Origin: JAMZMI01 sp049115715
Lineage (GTDB): Bacteria; Bacteroidota; Bacteroidia; Cytophagales; Cyclobacteriaceae
Assembly: GCA_049115715.1 (NCBI GenBank)
Contig: JAGDZQ010000006.1
Coordinates: forward strand, 496,001-560,000
Length of the DNA stretch: 64,000 nt
Direction of reading: 5' to 3'
The first letter of the stretch is position 1. Every line of letters starts with the position of its first letter. The position numbers and the translations under genes were made by a program. This document shows positions 54,201 to 62,208 of the stretch, piece by piece. The notes under the pieces are model-generated. The model had not been told where the DNA came from, did no database searches, and saw only the letters and a list, made by a program, of their open reading frames with translations.

Positions 54201-56065
54201 TCATTTTCAACCGATGCATCATATGAAATAGTAGCTGTATTTTCATCAGACTGCTTGGTCGTTGCATACGTATGTTCTACTTCTTTAAGGCTGTAAACTG
54301 GTAGTCCATAAACATAACGAATACCATCTGTGGAGGTCACAATGAAACCGGCAATGTGATTAGGGTGCTCTATCAATCTATCTCTAAATGCACTCCTATC
54401 AACCAATTGCCCCAATTCATTGTTATAGTCCTCATAACCCACATTTCTGAATAGAGGTAGCTGCACATCCTGATTTCCTACACTTGAGATCAAGTCTTTA
54501 TTTTTGACAGTAAGAATCGCTTGAGGACGATTTACCTGACCGCTTTGCAAATCATCAAACTGTACAGCTGGAGAGTTAAAAATTTTCGACCTTGCTTGCG
54601 GCGTTAAAGTCACATAATCAGTCAATTGTCTAAAAGTAGGATAGCTAACGGCCTGACTTCCATTTATTTTCTGAAGTCTCTCAGCATCAGTGTAAGTGTG
54701 CTCTCCATGAAACTTGAAATAATAGTTTTTTTCCAAACTATTTGTGACATTTTCCATAAATCGCGGCTTGATATTATCAAATGAATATCCGTCCCACTCT
54801 CCTGCTGTATTTCTAGCATGCATTACACTAAGGTTTGCTCCGAAATGTGTTTTTGCAGGAGCTAAGTCAACGCCTACATTGGCTCCATTAGTTGTAGAAG
54901 AGACTGTATTATCATGAACTACTCCTAATTCATTTCTATAGGCTCGGAACATTCCAGATAGCCCTTGTCCGGAAAGTGTGAAAACATCGTATGTCAATGC
55001 TGGTATCGGAAGGTTTGGGGTTTCTAACTGGATCACTCCATCCTTCTCACGGTTAAAATCCATCAACCCATCCTTAGTGGCATTCTGAAGATTTAAATAT
55101 CCAAAAAGTTCGTAGTTAAAATCTCTTTGGGCTAGCGACTGCTTGTTGTAAAAACCACGTCCATATCCATTAGGAAATATGGCAAAACCACTTGCTCCTC
55201 CTTTGAACTTAACTGATAAATTGGTATTCACCATTGGCATCTGAATGGTCGGATAAACGGCTGGTGATGACAAGCTAATTGGAGCTCCGAATAGCCCATA
55301 GCTTTGCAGTCGGTTTTGAGCTTCTGAACTTGGTCCTGCGACTCCAAATGTCATATTCGAAACTCCATACCTAGAATGGTATCCTAAAGAAATGTTTCCG
55401 GATATTACTTTGTTGTCTTTTTCGCCCAACTCTGATGCTTCAAGCGACAAACTTGGACTGAGTGATGTACCTTCTGATGGATCCAAACTAAAATTAATAC
55501 CCAATTTTGAGGAAACTTTGCTTGTTGATGAAGCGAACTTGTACCCCATCCCTCCATCGATACGATATCCTACACCTTTATAGTTGTTATGATATACGGA
55601 TAATCCTAGTTCTGCTGGTAATTGCTCGGCTCCAAACAATTCGATATTCCATCCAGCACTCACTGAAAATGTTTTGCTTGGAGCCATTTTCTTCTGTACT
55701 GTTAGCACATCAGATCCTCCATCAAATTCATCAGGAAAACCTCTCATTTGGCGATGAATGGCTCCTGCTCCAATATTCCATCCTAGCCCCGCCCAAGATG
55801 CTTCCTGATTCATAGAAATACCAGCATTATAAGACAGATTGAATGGATATCCGCCATTGGGCCCTGGGAGTTCAAATAGTGGTATGTTGTACTTAAAATC
55901 TCCGGTAAACAAATCGACCATATCAGAAGCTCCTGCTTGCTGAAAGCCTAGTACCTCAGGTGGATTAGGGCCTCCGTTCTCTCCAATAAAAATGAACGAA
56001 GTGCTAGAAAGCGCATGGATGGCTAAGAGCCATAGGGCTACAAGTTTTCTATTTTTATTAATCAT
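51227..56065 (-). CDS. Giant RHS-shell-like (SpvB/TcB-like start) secreted protein
   Basis: 1612-aa exported protein; signal peptide within the first 22 residues. The opening of the mature protein (DMVDLFTGDFKYNIPLFELP, then GGYPFNLSYNAGISMNQEAS and WAGLGWNIGAGAIHRQMRG) is the conserved start of SpvB/RHS-type shells (leaf-shaped beta strands: GxxxxxIPLxxPxG...LSYNSG...xGxGWxL). A long beta-rich body follows with repeated G-Y-N and YRY strands, ending without a sorting domain (LPTFQKLVPQF). ATG shares one base with the stop of the preceding gene. With the 1005-aa and 2309-aa proteins it could supply part of a cocoon-like casing, by analogy with TcB/TcC; that is inference. Confidence 0.65.
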   Translation of the reverse strand: MINKNRKLVALWLLAIHALSSTSFIFIGENGGPNPPEVLGFQQAGASDMVDLFTGDFKYNIPLFELPGPNGGYPFNLSYNAGISMNQEASWAGLGWNIGAGAIHRQMRGFPDEFDGGSDVLTVQKKMAPSKTFSVSAGWNIELFGAEQLPAELGLSVYHNNYKGVGYRIDGGMGYKFASSTSKVSSKLGINFSLDPSEGTSLSPSLSLEASELGEKDNKVISGNISLGYHSRYGVSNMTFGVAGPSSEAQNRLQSYGLFGAPISLSSPAVYPTIQMPMVNTNLSVKFKGGASGFAIFPNGYGRGFYNKQSLAQRDFNYELFGYLNLQNATKDGLMDFNREKDGVIQLETPNLPIPALTYDVFTLSGQGLSGMFRAYRNELGVVHDNTVSSTTNGANVGVDLAPAKTHFGANLSVMHARNTAGEWDGYSFDNIKPRFMENVTNSLEKNYYFKFHGEHTYTDAERLQKINGSQAVSYPTFRQLTDYVTLTPQARSKIFNSPAVQFDDLQSGQVNRPQAILTVKNKDLISSVGNQDVQLPLFRNVGYEDYNNELGQLVDRSAFRDRLIEHPNHIAGFIVTSTDGIRYVYGLPVYSLKEVEHTYATTKQSDENTATISYDASVENDEDAGFRNVTTLSEYPASYLLTAIVGPDYVDTQQDGVSGEDLGYWVKFNYEDAGIVKWRTPFEDAFYNHGYLPDNKDDRGYYKYGERENYYLKSAETKTHIAHFETDSELRLDGLNVSNQENGGGTEKALKRLKKITLSSKLNSREIEIMSLNMEHEYLLCKADDGQFGQSNSPEGKLTLARIYSTYPGSDVKYNQYAFGYNGDGVQGVIEQDENGDVPLDPSELTYDFNVNHIDQWGFYKEADNNRLFPYVDQSENKATLDSWSSAWSLSDVKLPSGAKLNVNYEADDYGYVQHKPVLELFELKDESISDNGLRLRFKVSDETNNISDFVDNLPEDQIYFKTKVYLKSGEPDFVTGYARLDRSRAADFDIESVGEEKYGIIYVMPERGFHPIRLAAWNHMRSNQPNVITKNLLQDLNPINAEGSSKKQIVKYFKNLAVGLGPATDLFKGFNQRAYDNGWSSDIEIGESWIRLSTPNRSKIGGGHRVQSIVLSNPDDGAMYGQYYRYTLEDGSSTSGVASYEPSTGGEENPFRVAKKYSDNVPFNSDNNLYFENPVNETYFPGASVGYSRVEVMSLPSAVKSGASTEQFGMPEGNKFGSSGKVVHEFYTTKDFPFFTDETKNDNRGGGNMPDEMDVIPFVGMRTFREVVCSQGYAINTNDMNGKPKKMSVYEQLDNGSFSDIATSHQKYRYRSKTRSYQRTQVNELINTVANTNNEAIVEPAEDGVHDGSLGVEYEIFADTRKYEDKSYEAGVNANLDMIFLLVTDVPAPSVWPNGSIHKSVLKTVVVNKVIFNSGLLEEIESMKDGAITTTKIRQWDKYTGQPVMQQIDERFSDTPQFSYSEPAYIKDYTGMGPASDNLGLVYTIDNIVRLENKENEVQASVGLLPPDDEQYLFPGDELLIREIEIATNTTKTVGSAIYLGKGSGSHTFYTDVTFSDDVLGYTYSCFVYRSGRRNILSVNRSSLEGLSETTLDRPREISLPTFQKLVPQF

Positions 56066-57060
56066 TATTCGTTTGATCCACTAGCAGCTCCATTATTAGA
56101 GCTATGATTTTCTAAGTTCGATGGCTCTATCATCAATGATGTAGTATTATCATTTTCAGTACATTGAACCAAATATTTTGCATAACCTACTCTGTGACAA
56201 GCGTCAAATGCACATATCTCTATGTAGTAGAAACCATCTCTTTGAACTTCCAAAGCGGCTATATTAGTTACTGAAGTCAGTTGCTGTGTGACAGGTTCAA
56301 CCAGTTTAAGGTTTGGGTTATTTATATCATAAAGATTCCATACTATTTCCAGAGGAAAGCTCGATTCACTAACCAGACCTTCGTAGATTATATGACTAGT
56401 ATTGTTATCGCAATCGACTACTATCTCTGTGCTTTCTAATGAAACTTGAATATCATCTTCAATTGATTCTTTTGATGCGTATAAAGTACCAAGCTTTCCT
56501 TTATCCACTTTGACTTCAATCTCATATACTTCTCCTTCAATAAATAGATCTATCCAAGGGTTTAAATCGAAAGACAAAAAGGGCTTAAGGTCATTCTTTA
56601 TTGCCAGGCGTGTAATCTCAAACCCAAAAGAGGATTTTACGATCAGGTAAAAAAACTCTTGAGTCTTCCATATTTTACCTAGATCAATTGAGATTTTCGC
56701 ATCGAATTCATTAATCTGAAATCGTGAAGAAGCAGATAAATTAAGTCTATTTCCATTATCTGAATTATTCTCTAGAATGGAATATGAGTTTGCCTGAAAT
56801 ACCACATTGCTCCCATCAGACTGTTCGTATTCAAATTCATAGGCCTCATCTTCCATTAAGTCATAAGAGGTAGGATCACTAATATCGATTTCATTATAAG
56901 AACCTCCACCAGCAAGTCTGTAACGGAAAGTACCAGAAGCGAGAAGGCTTGCGTCCAGCACTTTTACAATATTCTTATCCCCCTTAGGTATGATCACTAC
57001 TTCTTGCGAAAAACAATATATTGGTAGTAAAACTATTAATACGAAAAACACTCTCCTCAT
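56065..57060 (-). CDS. Unrecognised secreted beta-rich protein (331 aa)
   Basis: Exported protein with a signal peptide ending CFSQE. I recognise no family. The sequence alternates short strands typical of Ig-like or beta-sandwich folds (TFRYRLAGGGSYNEIDISDP; IVVDCDNNTSHIIYEGLV; DGFYYIEICAFDACHRVGYAKYL) and has two Cys near the end that could pair; the C-terminus is Ser/Asn-rich (LENHSSNNGAASGSNE). It overlaps its upstream neighbour by 4 bp (ATGA) and its downstream neighbour by 1 bp, so it is strictly co-translated with the RHS-operon genes and probably part of their assembly. Confidence 0.6.
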   Translation of the reverse strand: MRRVFFVLIVLLPIYCFSQEVVIIPKGDKNIVKVLDASLLASGTFRYRLAGGGSYNEIDISDPTSYDLMEDEAYEFEYEQSDGSNVVFQANSYSILENNSDNGNRLNLSASSRFQINEFDAKISIDLGKIWKTQEFFYLIVKSSFGFEITRLAIKNDLKPFLSFDLNPWIDLFIEGEVYEIEVKVDKGKLGTLYASKESIEDDIQVSLESTEIVVDCDNNTSHIIYEGLVSESSFPLEIVWNLYDINNPNLKLVEPVTQQLTSVTNIAALEVQRDGFYYIEICAFDACHRVGYAKYLVQCTENDNTTSLMIEPSNLENHSSNNGAASGSNE

Positions 57061-58307
57061 TGTCTGCTTCTGTTTACCAATCCTACTCTAAAGAAAACTC
57101 CTCCAATTTTTTTATCTACTTCTACAAGCACCTGATAGTTAATCCCATATGATTTGGATTTATAAATCCATAAAGTACTTCCCAAACCAATATTGAATTG
57201 TGGTTTACTCAAAATCTTAGATTTGTTTTCCAATCCTTCTTCAGTATTTATGAAATCATTCTGCATTTCTGCCATTCCATAAAAATTATCCGATATGTGA
57301 TATCTCGAAAAAGTCCTGAGCCCCCATATGTTTTTCGGTTCATTCTTAGTTAAGGTTGGCCCCAAGCCTACATAACCATCCTCAATAACCTCTTTACCTA
57401 CAAGCGCAGTTGCTCCGAGTAGCTCATCACTATTCATATTTAATATAATCTCAAAAAAATCAGGGATGAATGGTTTTTTCTCCGTGTAACTAATTTTGCC
57501 TACATCTCCTATCTCAGATTCAAGAACTTCTTTTCTATATCCATCAATTCTGGACTTTAAATTCAATGAGTCTTTAACAAGATTCATAGAGCGGACGACA
57601 CTAGATTGATCCAATTGGCTAGTCAAATTTTCTTTGTCTATTTGAAATGGTTCCAAAGCAGATTTATATTTCCCTCTTTCTGTTGACACAGAATCGACAA
57701 ATTTTGATTTCAATGCACGGGCGCCTTTTTTCTTTTCATCTGCTTCATCATGAAAATCATCATATTTGGTATTTGATAAGAGGCCTATATCTCCTGTCCT
57801 ATTTTCTAATATATTATTAATAAGCTCTTCTCTACTTAAATAATTACTTCTGTGCTGAAGGTAAGTTCCGTATTTACCACTTGCTGATTTCTGATACCCA
57901 GACAAGCTCTGATAGCCCGAATGGTCATTTGCGATTCTTGTATCAATACTTGATTTAGCTATGTGCTCTCCAATAGAGGAGTTTCCAATTCTCTTGTCTG
58001 ATATTTTTTCCACAAAATCCCCTAAAGTGGAATCAACTCCACCAGAGGCTTTCAATTCCATTTTGGTCACAATAGAATCTAAATGCGCTTTAGGAACGTC
58101 CAAAGTTTGAGCCTTTTCCGTCAACTCTTTCTTTAAAATTTGATCTGCTTCACTGGTATCAATATCAACAGATTTCTTTATCTGTTGGGCGTACGAAACC
58201 TGATGCAGAAATATCATAACCAAAAAAGCTACTAAATAGCTATTCCGGAAATTCAGAGAAGGTGCAGGCAAATTGTAAACGATATTTAGTTTTAGATTAA
58301 TGCTCAC
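57057..58307 (-). CDS. Unrecognised envelope protein with helical N-terminus and barrel-like C-terminus (416 aa)
   Basis: Exported protein; the hydrophobic signal (LVAFLVMIFLHQVSYAQQ) is preceded by a long n-region, so an internal start may be used. Residues 45-270 are charged and helical, probably coiled-coil (ADQILKKELTEKAQTLDVP, KKKGARALKSKFVDSV). Residues about 285-416 alternate amphipathic strands (GLRTFSRYHISDNFYGMAEM, FNIGLGSTLWIYKSKSYGIN, GGVFFRVGLVNRSRQ), which look like part of an outer-membrane beta-barrel. No family recognised. Located between the repeat adhesin (12-bp gap) and the next gene (4-bp overlap); a short barrel next to a YadA-head-like protein invites comparison with trimeric autotransporter anchors, but this is speculative. 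Confidence 0.55.
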   Translation of the reverse strand: MSINLKLNIVYNLPAPSLNFRNSYLVAFLVMIFLHQVSYAQQIKKSVDIDTSEADQILKKELTEKAQTLDVPKAHLDSIVTKMELKASGGVDSTLGDFVEKISDKRIGNSSIGEHIAKSSIDTRIANDHSGYQSLSGYQKSASGKYGTYLQHRSNYLSREELINNILENRTGDIGLLSNTKYDDFHDEADEKKKGARALKSKFVDSVSTERGKYKSALEPFQIDKENLTSQLDQSSVVRSMNLVKDSLNLKSRIDGYRKEVLESEIGDVGKISYTEKKPFIPDFFEIILNMNSDELLGATALVGKEVIEDGYVGLGPTLTKNEPKNIWGLRTFSRYHISDNFYGMAEMQNDFINTEEGLENKSKILSKPQFNIGLGSTLWIYKSKSYGINYQVLVEVDKKIGGVFFRVGLVNRSRQ

Positions 58308-58319
58308 GTCTTGGTAGAG

Positions 58320-60173
58320 TTATCGATCCTTCTTGATCTTATCTAACTCAGATTCCAATCGAATAATGATTTCCATAAGCTTAATTTGATAGAGGGTGAG
58401 TTCTTCAACCTTAGTCAATAGAATCTGATTCATTTCACCAAGTTCAACCTCCTTACTTTCCTCAATGTCATGAGCCGATGGAACTCCAGGTAAGTGCCCA
58501 TTTTGATCAATAAAATCCTTGACTTTCATCAAATCTTTGAGCTCGTACTCAGACGAGAACACATAGTCAGGCCAATCTGATGCATCAACTGAAACTCTAA
58601 CCTTTCTGGCTATAAGATCACCATCAACACTAAGCTTTCCGTTAACAGTTAAAAGTTGATTATCAAACTCTCCATATATGAGTGGCTCAGGAGTAGCTCC
58701 ATTTTCTATGTAAAGTTTATTGCTACCTGTCTCTGATCCTCCCGCTCCTCTTCCTATAAAGACATTGCGAAAACCGTTGACGTTTGCATATCCTGCCCAA
58801 ACTCCGACAATAGTGTTTTCAAAACCAGAATGGTTTTTTCTAGCAGCCTGATATCCAACCACAGTATTTGAATTTCCTGATGCATTGTCGTATCCTGTTC
58901 CTGCTCCGATTAAAACATTGTTTCTTCCATTAACATTCGAGTAACCCGCTGACTGTCCCATGAAAGTGTTTAATACACCACTTTCATTATGATATCCTGA
59001 GAAACTCCCGAAGAATGAGTTGTCGCTTCCAGACGTATTGCTATAACCGGTGTTTTTTCCTAAAAACACATTCGCATTACCAGTTGTATTTAAAAACCCA
59101 GAATAGTGACCATTGAAAGTGTTATTTGCTCCTTGACTATTGTATCCAGAATGGTCTCCTATAAATGTATTGGCTCCACCAACTGAATTGATATGACCTG
59201 CTGAGTTTCCTAAAAAAACATTTTCGTTTCCACTTGTATTACTATACCCAGAATAGGCCCCTAAAAAAACATTGTCCTTACCTGAAGCATTTGAATATCC
59301 AGCATCTCTACCAATTAGTGTATTGTTTGACCCTGTAGTATTGAGAAAACCAGCATAGTATCCATTGAAGGTATTGCCACTTGCATTGCTAGAATATCCA
59401 GTATGATCTCCGATAAATGTATTAGCACTGCCAGCTAAATTGCCATATCCAGAAGATGGTCCTATAAAGACATTCTGTTCACCATCGATATTTCTGAATC
59501 CACTATGTGATCCTAAAAATACGTTTTGAATCCCGCTAGAATTACTATAACCTGACAGATAACCTAGAAAAACATTATTGGCACCCACTACATTGGCCTT
59601 ACCAGCAGCATGACCAATAAATGTATTTTGAGAAGCAGTGTTTTTTTGTCCGGTCAGAGCTCCTAGAAAAACGTTCTTTTCACCTGCTACGTTGTATTCT
59701 CCAGAAGCCTGTCCAATGAATAGATTATAATTACCATCCATGTTATAATATCCTGACCTTACTCCAAAAAAGATATTTGAGCTACCAGTAGTATTACTGT
59801 AGCCAGAATTGGTTCCGGAGAAAAAGTTTTTACTACCAGAATCATTCATCTTTCCAGAATTGTTCCCCAAAAATATATTTGACAGACCTGTGGTATTCAT
59901 TCTTCCTGCTGAAAACCCTATAAAAACGTTAAAATCGGAAGTTGTATTACTCCACCCAGCATAAGAACCGATAAAAACGTTATTGTTCCCATCTAACTCA
60001 TTTACCTTTCCTGCATTATATCCAAAGAAACTATTATGATTCCCGATTGTGCCGGAGTTTGTTCCGTAACTCGTTGTTGTCTGTGCTCTAATATTATTAA
60101 TGAAGAAGCTAGAAAAAATTATCACCAATATTCCCCAACGAAGATGTTGGCTTTTTTCTCTCATTTTGATCAT
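58320..60173 (-). CDS. YadA-head-like 17-residue-repeat adhesin with coiled-coil C-terminal domain
   Basis: 617-aa exported fibre protein and first gene of the RHS operon. After a signal peptide ending NIRAQ come 26 tandem repeats of about 17 residues (roughly 40-480) on the pattern N-(V/T)-F-(L/I)-G-x-x-(S/A)-G-(Y/x)-x-N-x-x-G-x, like the left-handed roll of YadA-type trimeric adhesin heads. Then comes a short linker with the Bacteroidota fibre motif (LYIENGATPEPLIYGEF, LTVNGKLSVDGDL) and a C-terminal region typical of tail-fibre/S74-like proteins (WPDYVFSSEYELKDL, GHLPGVPSAHDIEE) ending in a predicted coiled coil (residues about 570-617). No barrel and no sorting domain, so attachment must depend on another protein. 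Host or prey binding is the expected role. Confidence 0.82.
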   Translation of the reverse strand: MIKMREKSQHLRWGILVIIFSSFFINNIRAQTTTSYGTNSGTIGNHNSFFGYNAGKVNELDGNNNVFIGSYAGWSNTTSDFNVFIGFSAGRMNTTGLSNIFLGNNSGKMNDSGSKNFFSGTNSGYSNTTGSSNIFFGVRSGYYNMDGNYNLFIGQASGEYNVAGEKNVFLGALTGQKNTASQNTFIGHAAGKANVVGANNVFLGYLSGYSNSSGIQNVFLGSHSGFRNIDGEQNVFIGPSSGYGNLAGSANTFIGDHTGYSSNASGNTFNGYYAGFLNTTGSNNTLIGRDAGYSNASGKDNVFLGAYSGYSNTSGNENVFLGNSAGHINSVGGANTFIGDHSGYNSQGANNTFNGHYSGFLNTTGNANVFLGKNTGYSNTSGSDNSFFGSFSGYHNESGVLNTFMGQSAGYSNVNGRNNVLIGAGTGYDNASGNSNTVVGYQAARKNHSGFENTIVGVWAGYANVNGFRNVFIGRGAGGSETGSNKLYIENGATPEPLIYGEFDNQLLTVNGKLSVDGDLIARKVRVSVDASDWPDYVFSSEYELKDLMKVKDFIDQNGHLPGVPSAHDIEESKEVELGEMNQILLTKVEELTLYQIKLMEIIIRLESELDKIKKDR

Positions 60174-60186
60174 GCTGTGAATTTTA

Positions 60187-60206
60187 AACCATTAAAAAAA
60201 ATGGTT
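60187..60206 (-). promoter_or_regulatory. Leader hairpin upstream of the adhesin/RHS operon
   Basis: Perfect 7-bp inverted repeat AACCATT/AATGGTT around AAAAAA, 14-33 bp before the adhesin start on the transcribed strand. It could affect translation of the first gene; no known riboswitch matches. Confidence 0.3.
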
Positions 60207-60268
60207 CTCTTTAACGGTTATTTATTTAAAAAATCCAAGATTAAGCATCTACAACTATAATGTTTGAG

Positions 60269-60278
60269 CAAACGTTTG
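60269..60278. promoter_or_regulatory. LacI-family-like palindrome upstream of the RHS operon
   Basis: CAAACGTTTG, a perfect 10-bp palindrome with the central CG typical of LacI/PurR-family operators, 96-105 bp upstream of the first operon gene. It overlaps a second inverted repeat, GTTTG-AG-CAAAC (60262-60273). No regulator gene is nearby, so this is only a candidate operator. Confidence 0.35.
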
Positions 60279-60323
60279 TTCAGTATTTTTTTATAAGGTA
60301 ATAGCGTTAATTGGGATAAAAGA

Positions 60324-60341
60324 TGTCAACCAAATGTCAAC
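60324..60341. repeat. TGTCAAC direct-repeat motif, copy 3
   Basis: TGTCAAC-CAAA-TGTCAAC: two perfect 7-bp half-sites with an 11-bp period, about 150 bp upstream of the RHS operon. It matches copies at 23509 and 31910. Confidence 0.5.
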
Positions 60342-60689
60342 ATGAAATCTAAGTAAAATCCATTTAAATACAGAAGAGATTTTTTTTTTTAAAATCACAT
60401 ATAATCTCTCTTTATATCGTATCAATATTATCTATTTAAATAAGGATTAGCACAAATTATATATAGGAATCTTAAATCTAGATTTACAGCTTATACTAAC
60501 ATCAGTAAAAAGACGACAATCCCTAGCTGAAGCAGATTAAATTATATATTAAATATCTTGTGTTATCCTCTTAAAAAAGCAAATAGAATGAGTTTAGTGT
60601 TGAAATTGGCTTTTCATCATAAAACTCTTCTTTGTAAAACACTAAATAACTAGACAGAATTGAGGCTTAAATTGCTTGGAATAAATAAA

Positions 60690-62165
60690 CTACCTCCCCT
60701 CTTCATATTTAAAGGCAAACACTTCAGAAGGAACGTGTTCTTTCTCCATAATACTTTTCACCTTTTCAACAATCTTTGGATTATTCATCGCTACATTGTC
60801 TTGCTCTCCTCTATCAATCTCAAGGTTATAGAGTTCGATCGGTGCTTCGCTATTCTCATGAACATCCAGACGAACTGCTTTCCAATCTCCTAACCTAACA
60901 GCTTGTTTTCCTCCGCCTTCATGAAACTCCCAGTATAAGTATTCGTGAGCCTGCTGTTCTTCCTGCAATAGAGTTGGTAAATACGATATTCCGTCGATAT
61001 CATCAGGGACTTCAATGCCAGCTATATCGCAAGCTGTCGGCATAAAATCCCAAAATGCGGACATGTGATCTGAAATCACACCTGGAGCTATCTTATCAGG
61101 CCAATACGCAATAAACGGAACTCTTATTCCTCCTTCGTATAAATCTCTTTTATATCCACGCATACCATTATTGCTAGCAAAGTAGTCCGGGTCTGCTCCG
61201 CCTTCCTTGTGAGGTCCATTATCGGAGGTAAAAATGATCAGCGTATTATCGGCAATTTCTAATTCCTCAAGTTTTGCTCTGATCTCTCCAACTTGAACAT
61301 CAAGCAAATAGACCATGGCTGCAAAAGCTGCATGAGGTTCTTTTTGTGAACCATATCCTCCTATTCGGTATTCTTCCTCTCCTTCGTCTATACCCTCAAA
61401 GTTTTCCTCTGGAGGATACTTCCCTCTGAATCGAGCAAGGTATTCTTCAGGAACGAGTAGCTCTGCGTGTGGAATAATGGAAGGGTAGTACATGAAGAAG
61501 GTAGTATCCTTGTTTTCTTCAATAAAGTCAAGTGCTTTCCTATGAATGATATCCGGTCCATATATCCCTGATTGGGTTCCAGAATTTTCGTCTAAAGTGA
61601 GTTGAGTCTGATTTCCCCAAAGATGATAGGGATAGTAGTTATGCCCCATTCTCTGGCAGTTGTATCCATAGAATTCTTCAAACCCTTGATAATTAGGATC
61701 TCCAATCGATCCTGGATAACCCAGCCCCCATTTACCAAAAGCTCCAGTGACATATCCGGCACCTTGAAGTAGCTTGGCTATAGTAATCACAGAAGAATCA
61801 AGTGGATACTGTCCTTCAGGCATTACTTCCTTATTTCCCCTAATGAAAGTATGCCCCGTATGCAGTCCCGTAATCAAAGAAGATCTAGAGGGAGCACACA
61901 CCGTAGAACCTGCATAGTGCTGGGTGAAAAGCATCCCATCTTTAGCCAGCTGATCAATATTGGGTGTTTCGAATTTGGACTGCCCGTATATGCTCAAATC
62001 TCCATAACCTAAATCATCTGCCAGAATGTAAACGATATTGGTTTTCCTTGCACGAAAATCATTATCGGCATTGGAAGGTTGGGATCGCTGGCAGCTTGAT
62101 AAAAAACCAACAAGAAAAATAAGGATAGTACTCAATCGGCCTATTTGAGAAAAGAGCTTTTTCAT
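60690..62165 (-). CDS. Family S1 (arylsulfatase A-like) sulfatase lipoprotein
   Basis: Predicted sulfate-ester hydrolase; lipobox FLSSC gives Cys25. Metal ligands in LADDLGYGD (Asp50, Asp51), formylglycine site Cys90-Ala-Pro-Ser-Arg94 (CAPSR), then GKWGLG and FTSDNGPH. Length 491 aa is standard, and the C-terminal subdomain (WDFMPTACDIAGI, LYNLEIDRGEQDN) is intact. In GKWGLG the His usual in GKWHLG-type sulfatases is replaced by Gly, seen in some subfamilies. It is the third gene after the SSS symporter and SGNH genes on the same strand (43-bp gap), so a joint role in taking up and desulfating or de-esterifying an oligosaccharide is likely. Substrate unknown. Confidence 0.92.
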   Translation of the reverse strand: MKKLFSQIGRLSTILIFLVGFLSSCQRSQPSNADNDFRARKTNIVYILADDLGYGDLSIYGQSKFETPNIDQLAKDGMLFTQHYAGSTVCAPSRSSLITGLHTGHTFIRGNKEVMPEGQYPLDSSVITIAKLLQGAGYVTGAFGKWGLGYPGSIGDPNYQGFEEFYGYNCQRMGHNYYPYHLWGNQTQLTLDENSGTQSGIYGPDIIHRKALDFIEENKDTTFFMYYPSIIPHAELLVPEEYLARFRGKYPPEENFEGIDEGEEEYRIGGYGSQKEPHAAFAAMVYLLDVQVGEIRAKLEELEIADNTLIIFTSDNGPHKEGGADPDYFASNNGMRGYKRDLYEGGIRVPFIAYWPDKIAPGVISDHMSAFWDFMPTACDIAGIEVPDDIDGISYLPTLLQEEQQAHEYLYWEFHEGGGKQAVRLGDWKAVRLDVHENSEAPIELYNLEIDRGEQDNVAMNNPKIVEKVKSIMEKEHVPSEVFAFKYEEGR

Positions 62166-62208
62166 GATTCACTTTTTAGTGTTGTATCAAAAACTTGTGA
62201 ACGATTCT

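Larger units (their letters stand above)
60174..60689. other. AT-rich upstream region of the RHS operon
   Basis: 516 bp, very AT-rich (including a T11 run near 60380), with no gene. It must contain the promoter of the minus-strand RHS operon and the end of the convergent-side sulfatase transcript is not here (that gene also reads minus). The sites seen in it are listed separately; a clear TTTG/TAnnTTTG promoter was not found. Confidence 0.5.

Noticed and set aside
58500..60100. Regular DNA periodicity that could suggest a CRISPR or satellite array
   Set aside because: The 51-bp period is codon-constrained (NxFxG protein repeats) and the units differ in sequence; no identical direct repeats with unique spacers.
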